Below are positions 34,973 to 42,883 of a stretch of 64,000 nt of DNA, piece by piece. The position numbers and the translations under genes are program-made. Under the pieces are notes generated by a model. That model was not told the DNA's origin. It was given only the letters and a program-made list of their open reading frames with translations, and ran no database searches. Source of the stretch: JAAZIN01 sp964441025 (lineage in GTDB: Bacteria > Bacillota > Dethiobacteria > DTU022); contig CAYTXG010000003.1 in NCBI GenBank assembly GCA_964441025.1, positions 70,562-134,561 on the forward strand, in the 5' to 3' direction. Position 1 is the first letter of the stretch. Each line of letters starts with the position of its first letter.

Positions 34973-35317
34973 TCAGCGGCAGCCGCATTCGCCGCCCTGC
35001 TGCTTCATAGTTTTCGGGGAAGGCGCCTTGACCACGAAAAATTCCAGCACCTCATCGTTCTTATTTTGGGGATGCATCCTCGTCCCATATGGTATGGCCA
35101 CAATGCTGCCTGCGGGGTAAGCCCGCTCTTCCCGTCCTTCCAGCTTCAGGGTGAGCTTTCCCCGTATCACAATCATGTGTACATGCGCATTAGCGCTATG
35201 CGCCGGCAGCGCCTCGCCTTTCGGTAAAACCATGTGATTGATGGCCACATGTTCATGATCAACGATCAGCTCAACAGTTTTTTCATCCGTCAGGCTAAAT
35301 TGATAGTCCCTTTCCAT
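34973..35317 (-). CDS. small cupin-domain protein
   Basis: Single conserved beta-barrel of 114 residues. Cupin motif 1 is partly visible in HSANAHVHMIVIRGKLTL (two His around residues 42-46), and motif 2 in YPAGSIVAIPYGTRMHPQNK. The end, MKQQGGECGCR, contributes two Cys that could bind metal. I start it at ATG 35317, 10 nt after AAAGGAGG; the adjacent GTG 35320 is equally possible. Possible roles include sugar isomerisation or small-molecule sensing. No operon partner. Confidence 0.75.
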   Translation of the reverse strand: MERDYQFSLTDEKTVELIVDHEHVAINHMVLPKGEALPAHSANAHVHMIVIRGKLTLKLEGREERAYPAGSIVAIPYGTRMHPQNKNDEVLEFFVVKAPSPKTMKQQGGECGCR

Positions 35318-35537
35318 CACGGTAAAACCTCCTTTCGCTCTTAGTAGTCTACAATTTATCGCCGTCATTTATCAAAACACCGGAAACAGGGCAGCCGCCC
35401 CTGTTTTTATCAGGCCCCGGGCTCCTGGTGTGATGGATAAAAGAGTAAAGAATCTTCAGAGCCGCTGTGGAAATAATGTAACAGTGAAAGGGCTGTACTC
35501 TTTAAGGCTGTTGAACTGGAAATGAGGGCAAACCTTA

Positions 35538-36080
35538 ATGATGACCCTGGAAGATATAATGGAGTTTCTGGAAACGGATATCATCAGCATAACTTTTTCC
35601 CCCCGGGGATTACAATATCTCTCCTTAAAAGAAGATCGGGGCACCCGGAATATAGATTTAAAGCTTGCCGCCAAGGGGGGGGATGAAAACCCCGCCGTAA
35701 ATCTGCTTATTAAAGAGACCTCCAGTTTTTTAGAAAGGGGCAGACATGAGATGCCCCTGGACCTGAGCAATTTTACCCCCTTCCAGCAAAGCGTTTTTGA
35801 AGCAGTCAGCAAGGTCGAGCCGGGCAAGATCACAACTTACAAGGGCATCGCGGAGAATCTTGGAAAACCGGGCGCCGCCCAGGCCGTAGGCAGCGCCGTT
35901 GCCAAAAACCCTGTTTCCTACTTTTTGCCCACCCACCGGGTGCTTCCCCAAAGGGGAATCGGGATCTGCAGAACCGGCGCCGGCTATCTGAGAGAGAAGC
36001 TGCTGGCACATGAAGGGCATGACCTTTCAAAACTCAGGGGTAACTATATCTGCAGTAGAAGAAATTGCTGTATGGAGTAG
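35538..36080 (+). CDS. alkyltransferase-like protein lacking the reactive cysteine
   Basis: Homologue of O6-alkylguanine-DNA alkyltransferase (Ogt/MGMT), 180 residues. An N-terminal RNase-H-like domain precedes the DNA-binding domain: FTPFQQSVFEAVSKVEPGKITTYKGIAENLG, the helix-turn-helix AAQAVGSAVAKNP, then FLPTHRVLPQRGIGICRTG. Y101 is conserved, but the acceptor Cys of PCHR is Thr132 and the Arg finger of the RAVG helix is Gln115. It therefore cannot repair by methyl transfer; it may recognise lesions and recruit excision repair as ATL proteins do. ATG 35538, ribosome site GAGGG. Confidence 0.85.
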   Translation: MMTLEDIMEFLETDIISITFSPRGLQYLSLKEDRGTRNIDLKLAAKGGDENPAVNLLIKETSSFLERGRHEMPLDLSNFTPFQQSVFEAVSKVEPGKITTYKGIAENLGKPGAAQAVGSAVAKNPVSYFLPTHRVLPQRGIGICRTGAGYLREKLLAHEGHDLSKLRGNYICSRRNCCME

Positions 36081-36125
36081 CAGTTTCCTTCCGCCCGTTG
36101 TCTGGGAAAACAGGGCCATCCTGAT

Positions 36126-36341
36126 CTATTCGCCTTTACCCTTAAGTTTTTTGAGAAGATCCTCGATTTTTTTCCTCTGTTCGAGCTCCCCCTCCGGATC
36201 GAGTTTAAAACTGATGCGCAGCAAGCTGCCTTCTCCGGCGCCCGGGGGCAATAAAACTTTGGGTAAATCCACCCTGATCTCCTCATCACCGAAAAGCAGC
36301 ACGGCATAACTGCCCTCAAACCGATCTATTACAGCTCTCAG
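36126..36341 (-). CDS. DUF3006 protein starting at CTG
   Basis: 71-residue protein with the DUF3006 pattern: AVIDRFEGSYAVLLFGDEE, then VDLPKVLLPPGAGEGSLL and a charged helical end EQRKKIEDLLKKLKGKGE. DUF3006 proteins usually accompany ComEC-like MBL hydrolases, as here. An in-frame TAG at 36345-36347 leaves only two codons upstream of AVIDRF; neither is ATG, GTG or TTG. The CTG at 36339-36341 lies 7 nt after GGAGGG and aligns with the family Met. Its TG are also the first bases of the upstream TGA stop (CTGA overlap), so coupled initiation at CTG is likely. Function unknown. Confidence 0.8.
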   Translation of the reverse strand: MRAVIDRFEGSYAVLLFGDEEIRVDLPKVLLPPGAGEGSLLRISFKLDPEGELEQRKKIEDLLKKLKGKGE

Positions 36342-37336
36342 CTTCTATCCCTCCAGGGTTGTTTGTTTACCCGATAAGTATCCCCATCGGTTTCAATGAT
36401 AATCGTTCCCTGCTTATCTGTCCGGTAAAGATCTGCTCCGGTCCGGGAAAGCCTGCTCAGAGTCTCCTCGTGCAGGCAACCGTAGCTGTTGTCTTCCCCG
36501 CACATGATCACAGCCACCTCAGGCTTAACCGCCTCTAGAAAATCCTGGGTGCTGCTTGATTTGCTGCCGTGATGGCCGACTTTCAGGATTGTACCGGCCA
36601 GTGTGCAGCCGCGTTGAAGCATCTCTTCCTCCGCTGCACCTTCCGCGTCACCTGTAAAAAGAAAACTGATCCGGCCGAATATTAAGCAAGCTACAATGCT
36701 GGCATTATTAAGTTCGGAAAAAGAAAGCGAAAGAGGGTGCAGGATCTCCATGGAGACTCCGCCGCCCAGATCCCGTTTCATCCCGGCCCGGCCTTCTGTA
36801 AACTTGATCTCCTTTTCATCGATAAGGGTCAGGTAGTCTTCAAAAGTTTTTGTACTATGCACAGCGCCGGGATCGATTACTTCCTTCACCGGTATGAGTT
36901 GCAGAACATTGATCAAACCCCCGATATGATCAGAGTGGGGATGGGTTCCGATAACCAGGTCAAGGCCGGTTACATCCTGGGATTGCAGATAATCTACTGC
37001 AGCAGGACCGCGTTCTCCACCATCGATCAGCATGTTCTGTTCGGGTGTTTGAATAAGAATTGCATCACCCTGGCCCACATCTATAAAATGAACCCTGAGC
37101 CCGCCCGGCAGGGGTTCGCCCGCCTCCCCCCAATCGATTGAGCAGCCGGGGTTTGGCAGGGATCCACCGTTGGCTGCATCTCCGCCGGCACCCCCCAGGC
37201 CCCACCAGAACATCGCTAACGCAAGAAGCAGAAGAAAAACAATTACCGTTGGAGCAGACTTTCCGGGCACTGTACCAGCTCCTTCACCCTGAACATTGAT
37301 TGGCTTTTTAGTGCATTCCACCCTACAGTCATTCAA
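36338..37336 (-). CDS. ComEC-like metallo-beta-lactamase-fold hydrolase, membrane-anchored
   Basis: 332 residues. One N-terminal membrane helix (about 31-50) anchors an extracytoplasmic MBL domain like the C-terminal domain of ComEC/Rec2: FIDVGQGDAILIQTPE, THPHSDHIGG (zinc motif), SFLFTGDAEGAAE and LKVGHHGSKSS. Stand-alone forms are thought to be nucleases or phosphodiesterases; the substrate is unproven. It overlaps the upstream permease gene by 4 nt and the downstream DUF3006 gene by 4 nt, forming a tightly coupled three-gene unit. Confidence 0.88.
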   Translation of the reverse strand: MNDCRVECTKKPINVQGEGAGTVPGKSAPTVIVFLLLLALAMFWWGLGGAGGDAANGGSLPNPGCSIDWGEAGEPLPGGLRVHFIDVGQGDAILIQTPEQNMLIDGGERGPAAVDYLQSQDVTGLDLVIGTHPHSDHIGGLINVLQLIPVKEVIDPGAVHSTKTFEDYLTLIDEKEIKFTEGRAGMKRDLGGGVSMEILHPLSLSFSELNNASIVACLIFGRISFLFTGDAEGAAEEEMLQRGCTLAGTILKVGHHGSKSSSTQDFLEAVKPEVAVIMCGEDNSYGCLHEETLSRLSRTGADLYRTDKQGTIIIETDGDTYRVNKQPWRDRS

Positions 37337-38571
37337 ATGAATCTCAGCTCAATATAGTAACAGACCACCCCCACAATTGCCGCCACAATCGTGTTCACCA
37401 CGGTGGCCCAGAATGCCGCTTTTCGATCCATGGCGATTAGGGGAAACAGGGCGTCGCCATCCTGGGAAACAGCATTTGCCAACAACGCTGCAAAGGGAAA
37501 CACCCCCTTCAGGTACAAAGATACAAATATAACCTGGGGCCCGCAGCCGGGAATGATGCCGATCAAAACACCTAAAATAACTGATGCCAGACCTGTTGAA
37601 ACCAGAGCCGCCGTAATAACCTGCTCACCGCCGGCAAGATGTACCGCCAGCCCGTAAACCAGGTAGGCGGCAAAGACCCAGGTTCCAACGAAAGCGGTTT
37701 CCTGCGCATTATGGATCAGGGTCTCCTTGAGGGAATAAAGCTTATGCTCCGCATCCTCATGTGTCTGGGCCTGAATTTTTTTTCGGGAAAATAACATGTA
37801 CAACACCGTAACCAGGGTGCCTGCCGCTCCTACCAGGGAGCCGGCGACGGGCAGTCCCGGAAAACTGCCCGGATCGACTTGCATCAGATCCAGGACGCCC
37901 AGGACAAACCCTGCAGCAATTACTATCCAGAACACAATGTAAAAGTTATGGGTAACCTTGTAGCCGAGTTTGCTCGTATCCAGCGGCGCAGCATGGTGCA
38001 AAGCCATATCGATTTCGTCACCCTCTTCATGGCCGATATGCTTCAGATTGCTGGAACGGCAATCGGGGGGGCTGCCACAATAGATATGATCAAGCGCGGC
38101 CTCGGCTTTTTCATGTTCTTTCTCCAGATCAACCGACGCCTTTTTAGCCGATCTTCTCCCAACCCACTCCCCCAGCTTGTAATGATCAACGGCATAACCG
38201 GTAACGGTGCCTACAATAAAGCAGATAACTGTGACCGCAGCAAACTTGCGGGGAGCCTGGGTCAACGTCACGAAAGCCGAATCACCTGCCGTAGCAATAA
38301 GAGTGGCCACTACGGTGCCGAAGGTTACGCTGCCCTTCACGTACAGAGGCATGACCAGGATTGAACCCCCGCAGCCTGGGATGATGCCCAGGAGAGAGCC
38401 GATGAGGGGCTGATATTTTTTTGATCTCGCGATAGCCTCGACAAATGCTCCCTGCTGCTTGTAATCTATATAGCCAAAGAGCAGGAGCACAGCTCCCACA
38501 AAGACAGTAACCTGGATGAATGCCTCCCTGGCAGTTGTTAGCAGGAGCACTCCTAAATTTTCAATCATCAT
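37333..38571 (-). CDS. putative heavy-metal/manganese exporter, 10-TM ArsP_2-type permease
   Basis: Membrane protein of 412 residues with two related halves. Each contains a conserved GIIPGCG loop (SLLGIIPGCGGSILVMPLYVKG near 58 and LIGIIPGCGPQVIFVSLYLKG near 340). They are separated by a cytoplasmic loop with many His, Glu and Cys residues (about 145-200) that could bind metal. The family is annotated as a putative manganese or heavy-metal exporter, without strong biochemical proof as far as I know. Starts at ATG 38571 after GGGGGGAT; the end overlaps the MBL gene (ATGA). Confidence 0.8.
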   Translation of the reverse strand: MMIENLGVLLLTTAREAFIQVTVFVGAVLLLFGYIDYKQQGAFVEAIARSKKYQPLIGSLLGIIPGCGGSILVMPLYVKGSVTFGTVVATLIATAGDSAFVTLTQAPRKFAAVTVICFIVGTVTGYAVDHYKLGEWVGRRSAKKASVDLEKEHEKAEAALDHIYCGSPPDCRSSNLKHIGHEEGDEIDMALHHAAPLDTSKLGYKVTHNFYIVFWIVIAAGFVLGVLDLMQVDPGSFPGLPVAGSLVGAAGTLVTVLYMLFSRKKIQAQTHEDAEHKLYSLKETLIHNAQETAFVGTWVFAAYLVYGLAVHLAGGEQVITAALVSTGLASVILGVLIGIIPGCGPQVIFVSLYLKGVFPFAALLANAVSQDGDALFPLIAMDRKAAFWATVVNTIVAAIVGVVCYYIELRFI

Positions 38572-38844
38572 ATCCCCCCACCGGTTCTATAGCGCCGCAA
38601 AAATTATTGATCCTTTCTACCCCGGCTTTGCCCTTTCCTGCCGCCTTCAATGAAAGGCGGATCGGCTTTTGAAAATAACATTTTACCGGAAATACGCGGA
38701 AAAACAGCTTGTATCCAAAAACAAGCCCGGCCATACGCGCACGCGTGGAGCATTACATTCCAATCAGCCGCAGAGCGTTTCTTCATTGAGCAAACAAGTA
38801 TTATCTCAGGAGCTTCCTCCTGCCGGTTCGCCGCTTGATTATAC

Positions 38845-38873
38845 TTGACAGTAGTTGCGAACAGTTGTATGAT
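38845..38873 (+). promoter_or_regulatory. near-consensus sigma-A promoter of the HTH-Uma2 gene
   Basis: TTGACA at 38845-38850 and TATGAT at 38868-38873 with a 17-nt spacer. It leaves a leader of only about 10 nt before the GGGGAGG ribosome site. The preceding part of the 320-nt gap (38572-38844) shows nothing I can name. Confidence 0.8.
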
Positions 38874-38891
38874 GCACGGGGAGGCGATCGC

Positions 38892-39659
38892 ATGGGCAGG
38901 CTGCTCACGGCCCATGAACTGGCGAACATTTTAAGCTTATCGGTGGAGACCGTCTGGCGCTACACCAGGCAAAAAAGGATACCTTTTGTCGAGCTTGGCA
39001 AAAAGCAGTACCGCTATGAGAAAGAGGCGGTCCTTGCCGCCCTCGCCGGCAAGTGCCTGGCTGCAAAAGAAGACCACCGGGAATATGTCCGGCAGGGCGG
39101 GTATACTTATGATGATTACCTGCTTATTCCGGAGGAGCCGGGCTACCGTTTTGAAATCCTGGAAGGGGCCCTGGTTAAGGAGCCTTCTCCTTCGACACAA
39201 CATCAGCGGGTACTGCGGGAACTGGGGCGGGGACTGATCAACTACTTTGAACACGCCGATCCCGAAGGCGAGCTTTTTTTCGCCCCCCTGGATGTAACTC
39301 TAACTGCCGCCAATGTCCTGCAGCCGGATATCCTGTTTATTTCCGGTGCCCGCAGGGCGATCATCCGCGAGGCACGCATTGACGGCCCCTGTGATCTGGT
39401 AGTCGAGATCATGTCGCCTGCTAACCGTCGCAAGGACCGCCTGCAGAAAATGGATATTTACCGCAAGGCAGGAATTATCCACTACTGGCTCGCAGATCCC
39501 GAAGATAATCTCCTTGAGGCCTTCATGCTCAAGGACAGCCAATACATTATAGCCGCATCCGGGAGCCCGGGGGACGAATTCACCCACCCCGCCTTTCCGG
39601 GGCTGAATCTGGACCTGGATAGGGTATTCCACCGTCCCAGGCTAAGGCCTAACGGTTGA
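38892..39659 (+). CDS. excisionase-type HTH fused to a Uma2-family nuclease-fold domain
   Basis: 255 residues in two parts. Residues 1-50 form a MerR/excisionase-like helix-turn-helix (LLTAHELANILSLSVETVWRYTRQKRIPFVELGKKQYRYEKEAV). Residues 75-250 are a Uma2/DUF820 domain of the PD-(D/E)xK nuclease fold with YRFEILEGALVKEPSPS, LQPDILFIS (catalytic Asp) and CDLVVEIMSPANRRKDR (Glu and Lys). The ATG at 38892 has GGGGAGG 7 nt upstream. The biological role of Uma2 proteins is unknown; they are often present in many copies. The HTH suggests sequence-directed DNA binding. Confidence 0.85.
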   Translation: MGRLLTAHELANILSLSVETVWRYTRQKRIPFVELGKKQYRYEKEAVLAALAGKCLAAKEDHREYVRQGGYTYDDYLLIPEEPGYRFEILEGALVKEPSPSTQHQRVLRELGRGLINYFEHADPEGELFFAPLDVTLTAANVLQPDILFISGARRAIIREARIDGPCDLVVEIMSPANRRKDRLQKMDIYRKAGIIHYWLADPEDNLLEAFMLKDSQYIIAASGSPGDEFTHPAFPGLNLDLDRVFHRPRLRPNG

Positions 39660-39787
39660 TTTCCACAAAACCCCAGGTTTTGTCGCCTGAACACAAAGAA
39701 TAAAAAGTTTTTATTTGAGTGTAGATCGGTAGGATTGAATAACACGTAGCGTATCCAAAATGCGGCGACTGTAGAAGTCGGAAAACC

Positions 39788-39816
39788 TTCAACTATGCAA
39801 GGGTGAGTGGTAAAAT
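39788..39816 (+). promoter_or_regulatory. possible promoter of the winged-helix gene
   Basis: TTCAAC at 39788-39793 and TAAAAT at 39811-39816 spaced 17 nt; the -35 match is weak. Confidence 0.35.
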
Positions 39817-39872
39817 AGTGACAGAAGTTGTATTAGCGGTGTGTGGCCAAATCAGCTCAAGGAGGATTAGCT

Positions 39873-40052
39873 ATGGATAATTATGAAGCGGTTTTGGAGT
39901 TTTTCAACAGGGCCGATAAACCTGTTAAAGCAGGGGAAGTATCGGAAAACACCGGGATTGAAAAAAAAGAAGTGGACAAAGCGATGAACAGGCTGAAAAA
40001 AGAGGGAAAGATCGTCTCTCCAAAACGCTGCTTCTGGGAGAAGAAATCTTAA
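39873..40052 (+). CDS. small winged-helix DNA-binding-like protein
   Basis: 59 residues forming one compact winged helix: YEAVLEFFNRADKPVKAGEV as helix 1, then the helix-turn-helix and recognition helix (NTGIEKKEVDKAMNRLKKEG), and a short wing KIVSPKRCFWEKK. Such minimal proteins occur across Firmicutes and archaea as presumed transcription regulators; targets are unknown. The start is fixed by AAGGAGG 8 nt upstream; the earlier GTG lacks one. It precedes the SDR gene by 86 nt and may share a transcript. Confidence 0.75.
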   Translation: MDNYEAVLEFFNRADKPVKAGEVSENTGIEKKEVDKAMNRLKKEGKIVSPKRCFWEKKS

Positions 40053-40138
40053 GAAAAGCTAAACCTGACCCCATTTGGTCCCCGCGCCGGAAGAGAGGAT
40101 AAAATGGAATGAGTTAATGTTGAGGAGGGATATTATCC

Positions 40139-40906
40139 ATGGAATTCAAAGGTTGTACTGCCATAGTTACAGGCGGGGCTTCCGGCCTGGGGGAAGCCGT
40201 AGTGCGCAGCGTTCTCGCTGCGGGGGGCTATGCAGCCATTTTTGACCTGGATGCAGTCAAGGGCAGCGCCCTTGCGGGCGAACTGGGCGATACCGCAATT
40301 TTTTGGGAAGCAGATATAACCAGTGAGGAAAGCGTGCAAAGCGGCCTGGATGCTGTTGCCAGCCGCTTCGGTGAAATCAATGTTGTGGTCAACTGCGCCG
40401 GTATCGGTCCGGCCGCCAAGGTTCTGGGCAAAAAAGGGCCGCATGATCTCTCCCTTTTCAACAAGGTGCTCCAGGTCAACCTGGCGGGCAGCTTCAATGT
40501 ACTGCGACTGGCAGCTGCAAAAATGGCCCTTAATGAGCCGCTGGCCGATGGAGAACGGGGTGTGATCATCAACACCGCCTCCGCAGCTGCTTTCGAGGGA
40601 CAGATTGGCCAGGCCGCTTACAGCGCCTCCAAAGGCGGGCTCGTTGGCTTCACCCTGCCCATTGCCCGGGAGCTGGCGGCGCACGGCATCAGGGTGGTGA
40701 CAATCGCTCCGGGGATCATGGAAACGCCCATGCTCATGGGCATGCCCGATAATGTCAGGGAGGCGCTGGGCAAAATGGTCCCATTCCCGCAGCGCCTGGG
40801 CTACCCCGCGGAATTCGCCCTGTTAGTGCGGCAGATTGTAGAAAATCCCCTGATTAACGGCACCACTATCCGTCTGGACGGGGCGATCCGGATGCAACCG
40901 AAATAG
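40139..40906 (+). CDS. short-chain dehydrogenase, 3-hydroxyacyl-CoA dehydrogenase type II-like
   Basis: NAD(P)-dependent oxidoreductase of 255 residues. The Rossmann motif TGGASGLGEA is at 12-21, Asp near 37 in IFDLDAV (suggesting NAD), VNCAGIG near 87, the catalytic Ser in NTASAAAFEGQIGQ and the Tyr-Lys pair in AAYSASKGG near 160. The chain closely follows HSD10-type enzymes (APGIMETPML and VENPLINGTTIRLDGAIRM), which oxidise short-chain 3-hydroxyacyl-CoA. GGAGGG 9 nt upstream of the ATG. Confidence 0.88.
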   Translation: MEFKGCTAIVTGGASGLGEAVVRSVLAAGGYAAIFDLDAVKGSALAGELGDTAIFWEADITSEESVQSGLDAVASRFGEINVVVNCAGIGPAAKVLGKKGPHDLSLFNKVLQVNLAGSFNVLRLAAAKMALNEPLADGERGVIINTASAAAFEGQIGQAAYSASKGGLVGFTLPIARELAAHGIRVVTIAPGIMETPMLMGMPDNVREALGKMVPFPQRLGYPAEFALLVRQIVENPLINGTTIRLDGAIRMQPK

Positions 40907-41046
40907 CATACCCGGTTAATCTTGTTTAAGGGCATCTGCTCACCTGGCCCGGCCTCTGTTTACCGTCGCTTTTTGCATGCCACATATGTATGCTGCTGCA
41001 ATCGGGCGCGAACTGCACCTCCGGCGGCAACGCCGGAAGAACAATC

Positions 41047-41979
41047 ATGGCACAGCACCTGGAGCCGCCGCATGGAATGGGGTTTCAATACATGTTTAGA
41101 AAAATATTTAAAGCCATCTTCTATATTGTTATCGCAGGAACAGCCCTACTGATTCTTTCCCTGTACACCGGCAGCAGCAGAATCAAAATCTCCCGGTTCC
41201 AGATCGCCCTTGCCGGGCTGCCCGAAGAGCATGAAGGTTTGAGGATCGTTCATATCAGCGATCTGCATGGAAAAGAATTTGGTTCGCATAATGAGGAGCT
41301 GGCCAGGGCCATAGAAGCACTGGACCCGGACCTGATCTTCACCTCCGGCGATATGATGAATTCTCAAAATGACGACGGCAGCGCCTTTATCAATCTCCTC
41401 TACGAGTTGAAGGGGCTTTACCCGATCTACTGTTCGCTGGGCAACCATGAGCAGATTGTCAGGGGGATGCAGGGAACGGAAAGGTATTACGACTTCACAA
41501 AGCGGCTCCGCGAGGCCGGTGGAATTCTGCTTGACAATGAGCGGGTGGAGATCAAAAAAGGCGGCGCCACTTTCGGCATCTACGGCTTCACCTCCGCGCT
41601 CCATCACTACAGCAGTCACGACATGTTGGGTTCCTGGGATGGAGCAGAGCTCAAGGCGCAGTTTATCGTTGAATCTATCGGACGACCCAGGGACGATGAA
41701 ATAGCGATCCTGCTGGCCCACAACCCAAAATATTTCCAGGAATATGTTACATGGGGCGCCGATCTGGTCTGTGCCGGACATATTCACGGTGGTGTGGTCC
41801 GGCTGCCCCTATTGGGCGGGATCCTCTCGCCTGACCTTACCTTTTTTCCCAAATACTCGGGCGGACTCTACCGCTCGGGGAAGACCACTATGCATGTCAG
41901 CCGGGGCCTGGGCAATTCAGTAATCCCCCTCCGCATCTTCAACCCTCCTGATCTTTCCTTATTGCTGCTGCAGCCCTAG
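41047..41979 (+). CDS. membrane-anchored metallophosphoesterase (YkuE-like)
   Basis: Calcineurin-like phosphoesterase of 310 residues. An N-terminal membrane helix (FYIVIAGTALLILSLY) is followed by metal-binding motifs in order: VHISDLHGKEFG, DLIFTSGDMMNSQ, CSLGNHEQI, ILLAHNP, and CAGHIHGGVVRLP with LSRGLGNS-type closing VSRGLGNSVIP. This order matches YkuE/LpxH-like enzymes acting on phospholipid-like substrates; the substrate is unproven. The start is uncertain: ATG 41047 (GGAAG upstream) or ATG 41092, just before the helix. Confidence 0.85.
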   Translation: MAQHLEPPHGMGFQYMFRKIFKAIFYIVIAGTALLILSLYTGSSRIKISRFQIALAGLPEEHEGLRIVHISDLHGKEFGSHNEELARAIEALDPDLIFTSGDMMNSQNDDGSAFINLLYELKGLYPIYCSLGNHEQIVRGMQGTERYYDFTKRLREAGGILLDNERVEIKKGGATFGIYGFTSALHHYSSHDMLGSWDGAELKAQFIVESIGRPRDDEIAILLAHNPKYFQEYVTWGADLVCAGHIHGGVVRLPLLGGILSPDLTFFPKYSGGLYRSGKTTMHVSRGLGNSVIPLRIFNPPDLSLLLLQP

Positions 41980-42116
41980 CGCAGTTGCGCAGCTTTTATA
42001 ACCGGCGGCTGGTGCAGGAATCTTCAGGGAGGAGCCCAACAAACGCAGCATTTCATGATACAATTATATAGTTGGAACATTTAAAATACTTTGGGGTAAA
42101 GGAGTTGAGTGCGGTT

Positions 42117-42407
42117 ATGCCGGGGGAGGAGAACCGGATTGGATTTAAAGTTATCGGGACGATCAAGGAAATAAAGGGTTACTGCAGCGCAGGGCATAAA
42201 GCAGGGGACAGCATGGAGTTGAGCATGCATAAAACAGGAGGGCTGTGCGGTGCTTTTTATCACGACATCTATCCCTACATCCTTATGATGCAGATGGGGG
42301 GCAGTTTTCCCGCCCAGTGGGGGGATGCCGATGTCCTGGAATTTGAGTGCATGGACAGGTATAACGCAGCAAAGATCGAGCTGAGAAGGGTGCGGGATTC
42401 AGGCTAG
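42117..42407 (+). CDS. TIGR04076-family small protein
   Basis: 96 residues of a family of small Cys-containing proteins of unknown function: FKVIGTIKEIKGYCSAGHKAGD, then GLCGAFYHDIYPYILMMQMGGSFP and a closing DVLEFECMDRYNAAKIELRR. Two conserved Cys (in GYCSAGH and GLCG) suggest metal or redox chemistry. ATG 42117 has AAGGAG 12 nt upstream, a long spacing; a TTG at 42072 is in frame without a clear ribosome site. It stands alone, upstream of the T-box leader. Confidence 0.75.
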   Translation: MPGEENRIGFKVIGTIKEIKGYCSAGHKAGDSMELSMHKTGGLCGAFYHDIYPYILMMQMGGSFPAQWGDADVLEFECMDRYNAAKIELRRVRDSG

Positions 42408-42487
42408 GGAGAAAACGCCCGGCCCCTACTTTTCCAGGTTTACTGCCTGCTGATCTAACAATTATTAAAATAACAGAAATTTGGGGG

Positions 42488-42516
42488 TTGACAGGCAGAC
42501 GCCGATATGATAGGTT
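42488..42516 (+). promoter_or_regulatory. promoter of the T-box transcript
   Basis: Exact TTGACA at 42488-42493; 17 nt later is TAGGTT (42511-42516), a weak -10. Confidence 0.6.
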
Positions 42517-42790
42517 TTTAAAAACCGATGAAGCGGGAGTAAAACCACTGCCAGCCGCGCAGAGAGCCGGATCAGGTGAAAACCGGCCGGTAATGGGGTG
42601 GATAAATGGGCCGCCGAGGGCGGGGCGAAAGGATGAAAGCCGAGTAGCTTCCGACGCAGCGCCGGCGTTACATGGCGAAGGGTGTGATGGCACTCTGCAG
42701 AGTGGATGCTTCGAGCAATCGTGCATCAACCAAGGTGGTACCGCAGGCAAAGAGCCTGCCCTTGATCAAGGGCAGGCTTTATTGGTTTAT
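42517..42790 (+). promoter_or_regulatory. T-box leader, probably tryptophan-specific
   Basis: Stem I landmarks: the K-turn-like GATGAAGCGGGAGTA at 42528 on, the distal AGAGAGCCGG (42561) and GGTGAAAACCGG (42575). The T-box proper AAGGTGGTACCGC is at 42732-42744, followed by the terminator. UGG triplets at 42599 and 42607 lie on the 3' side of Stem I where the specifier belongs. That fits tRNA-Trp and the TrpXYZ-type transporter downstream, but I did not fold the RNA. Uncharged tRNA would allow read-through into the transporter genes. Confidence 0.9.
42753..42788 (+). terminator. T-box-controlled terminator
   Basis: AGCCTGCCCTTGA and TCAAGGGCAGGCT form a perfect 13-bp palindromic arm pair (42753-42778), followed by TTATTGGTTT. 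It overlaps the antiterminator region, as expected for the T-box switch. Confidence 0.88.
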
Positions 42791-42883
42791 GCGGTCCCCG
42801 GGACTCTATTTATATCCGCGGATGAATAGAGTACTGCAGGGAAACCCTCAAAAAAATACATTTATATTGAGGAGGAACCCTGG

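Noticed and set aside
36044..36319. 91-codon minus-strand frame at the DUF3006 locus
   Set aside because: It is out of frame with the recognisable DUF3006 sequence on the same strand and has random composition.
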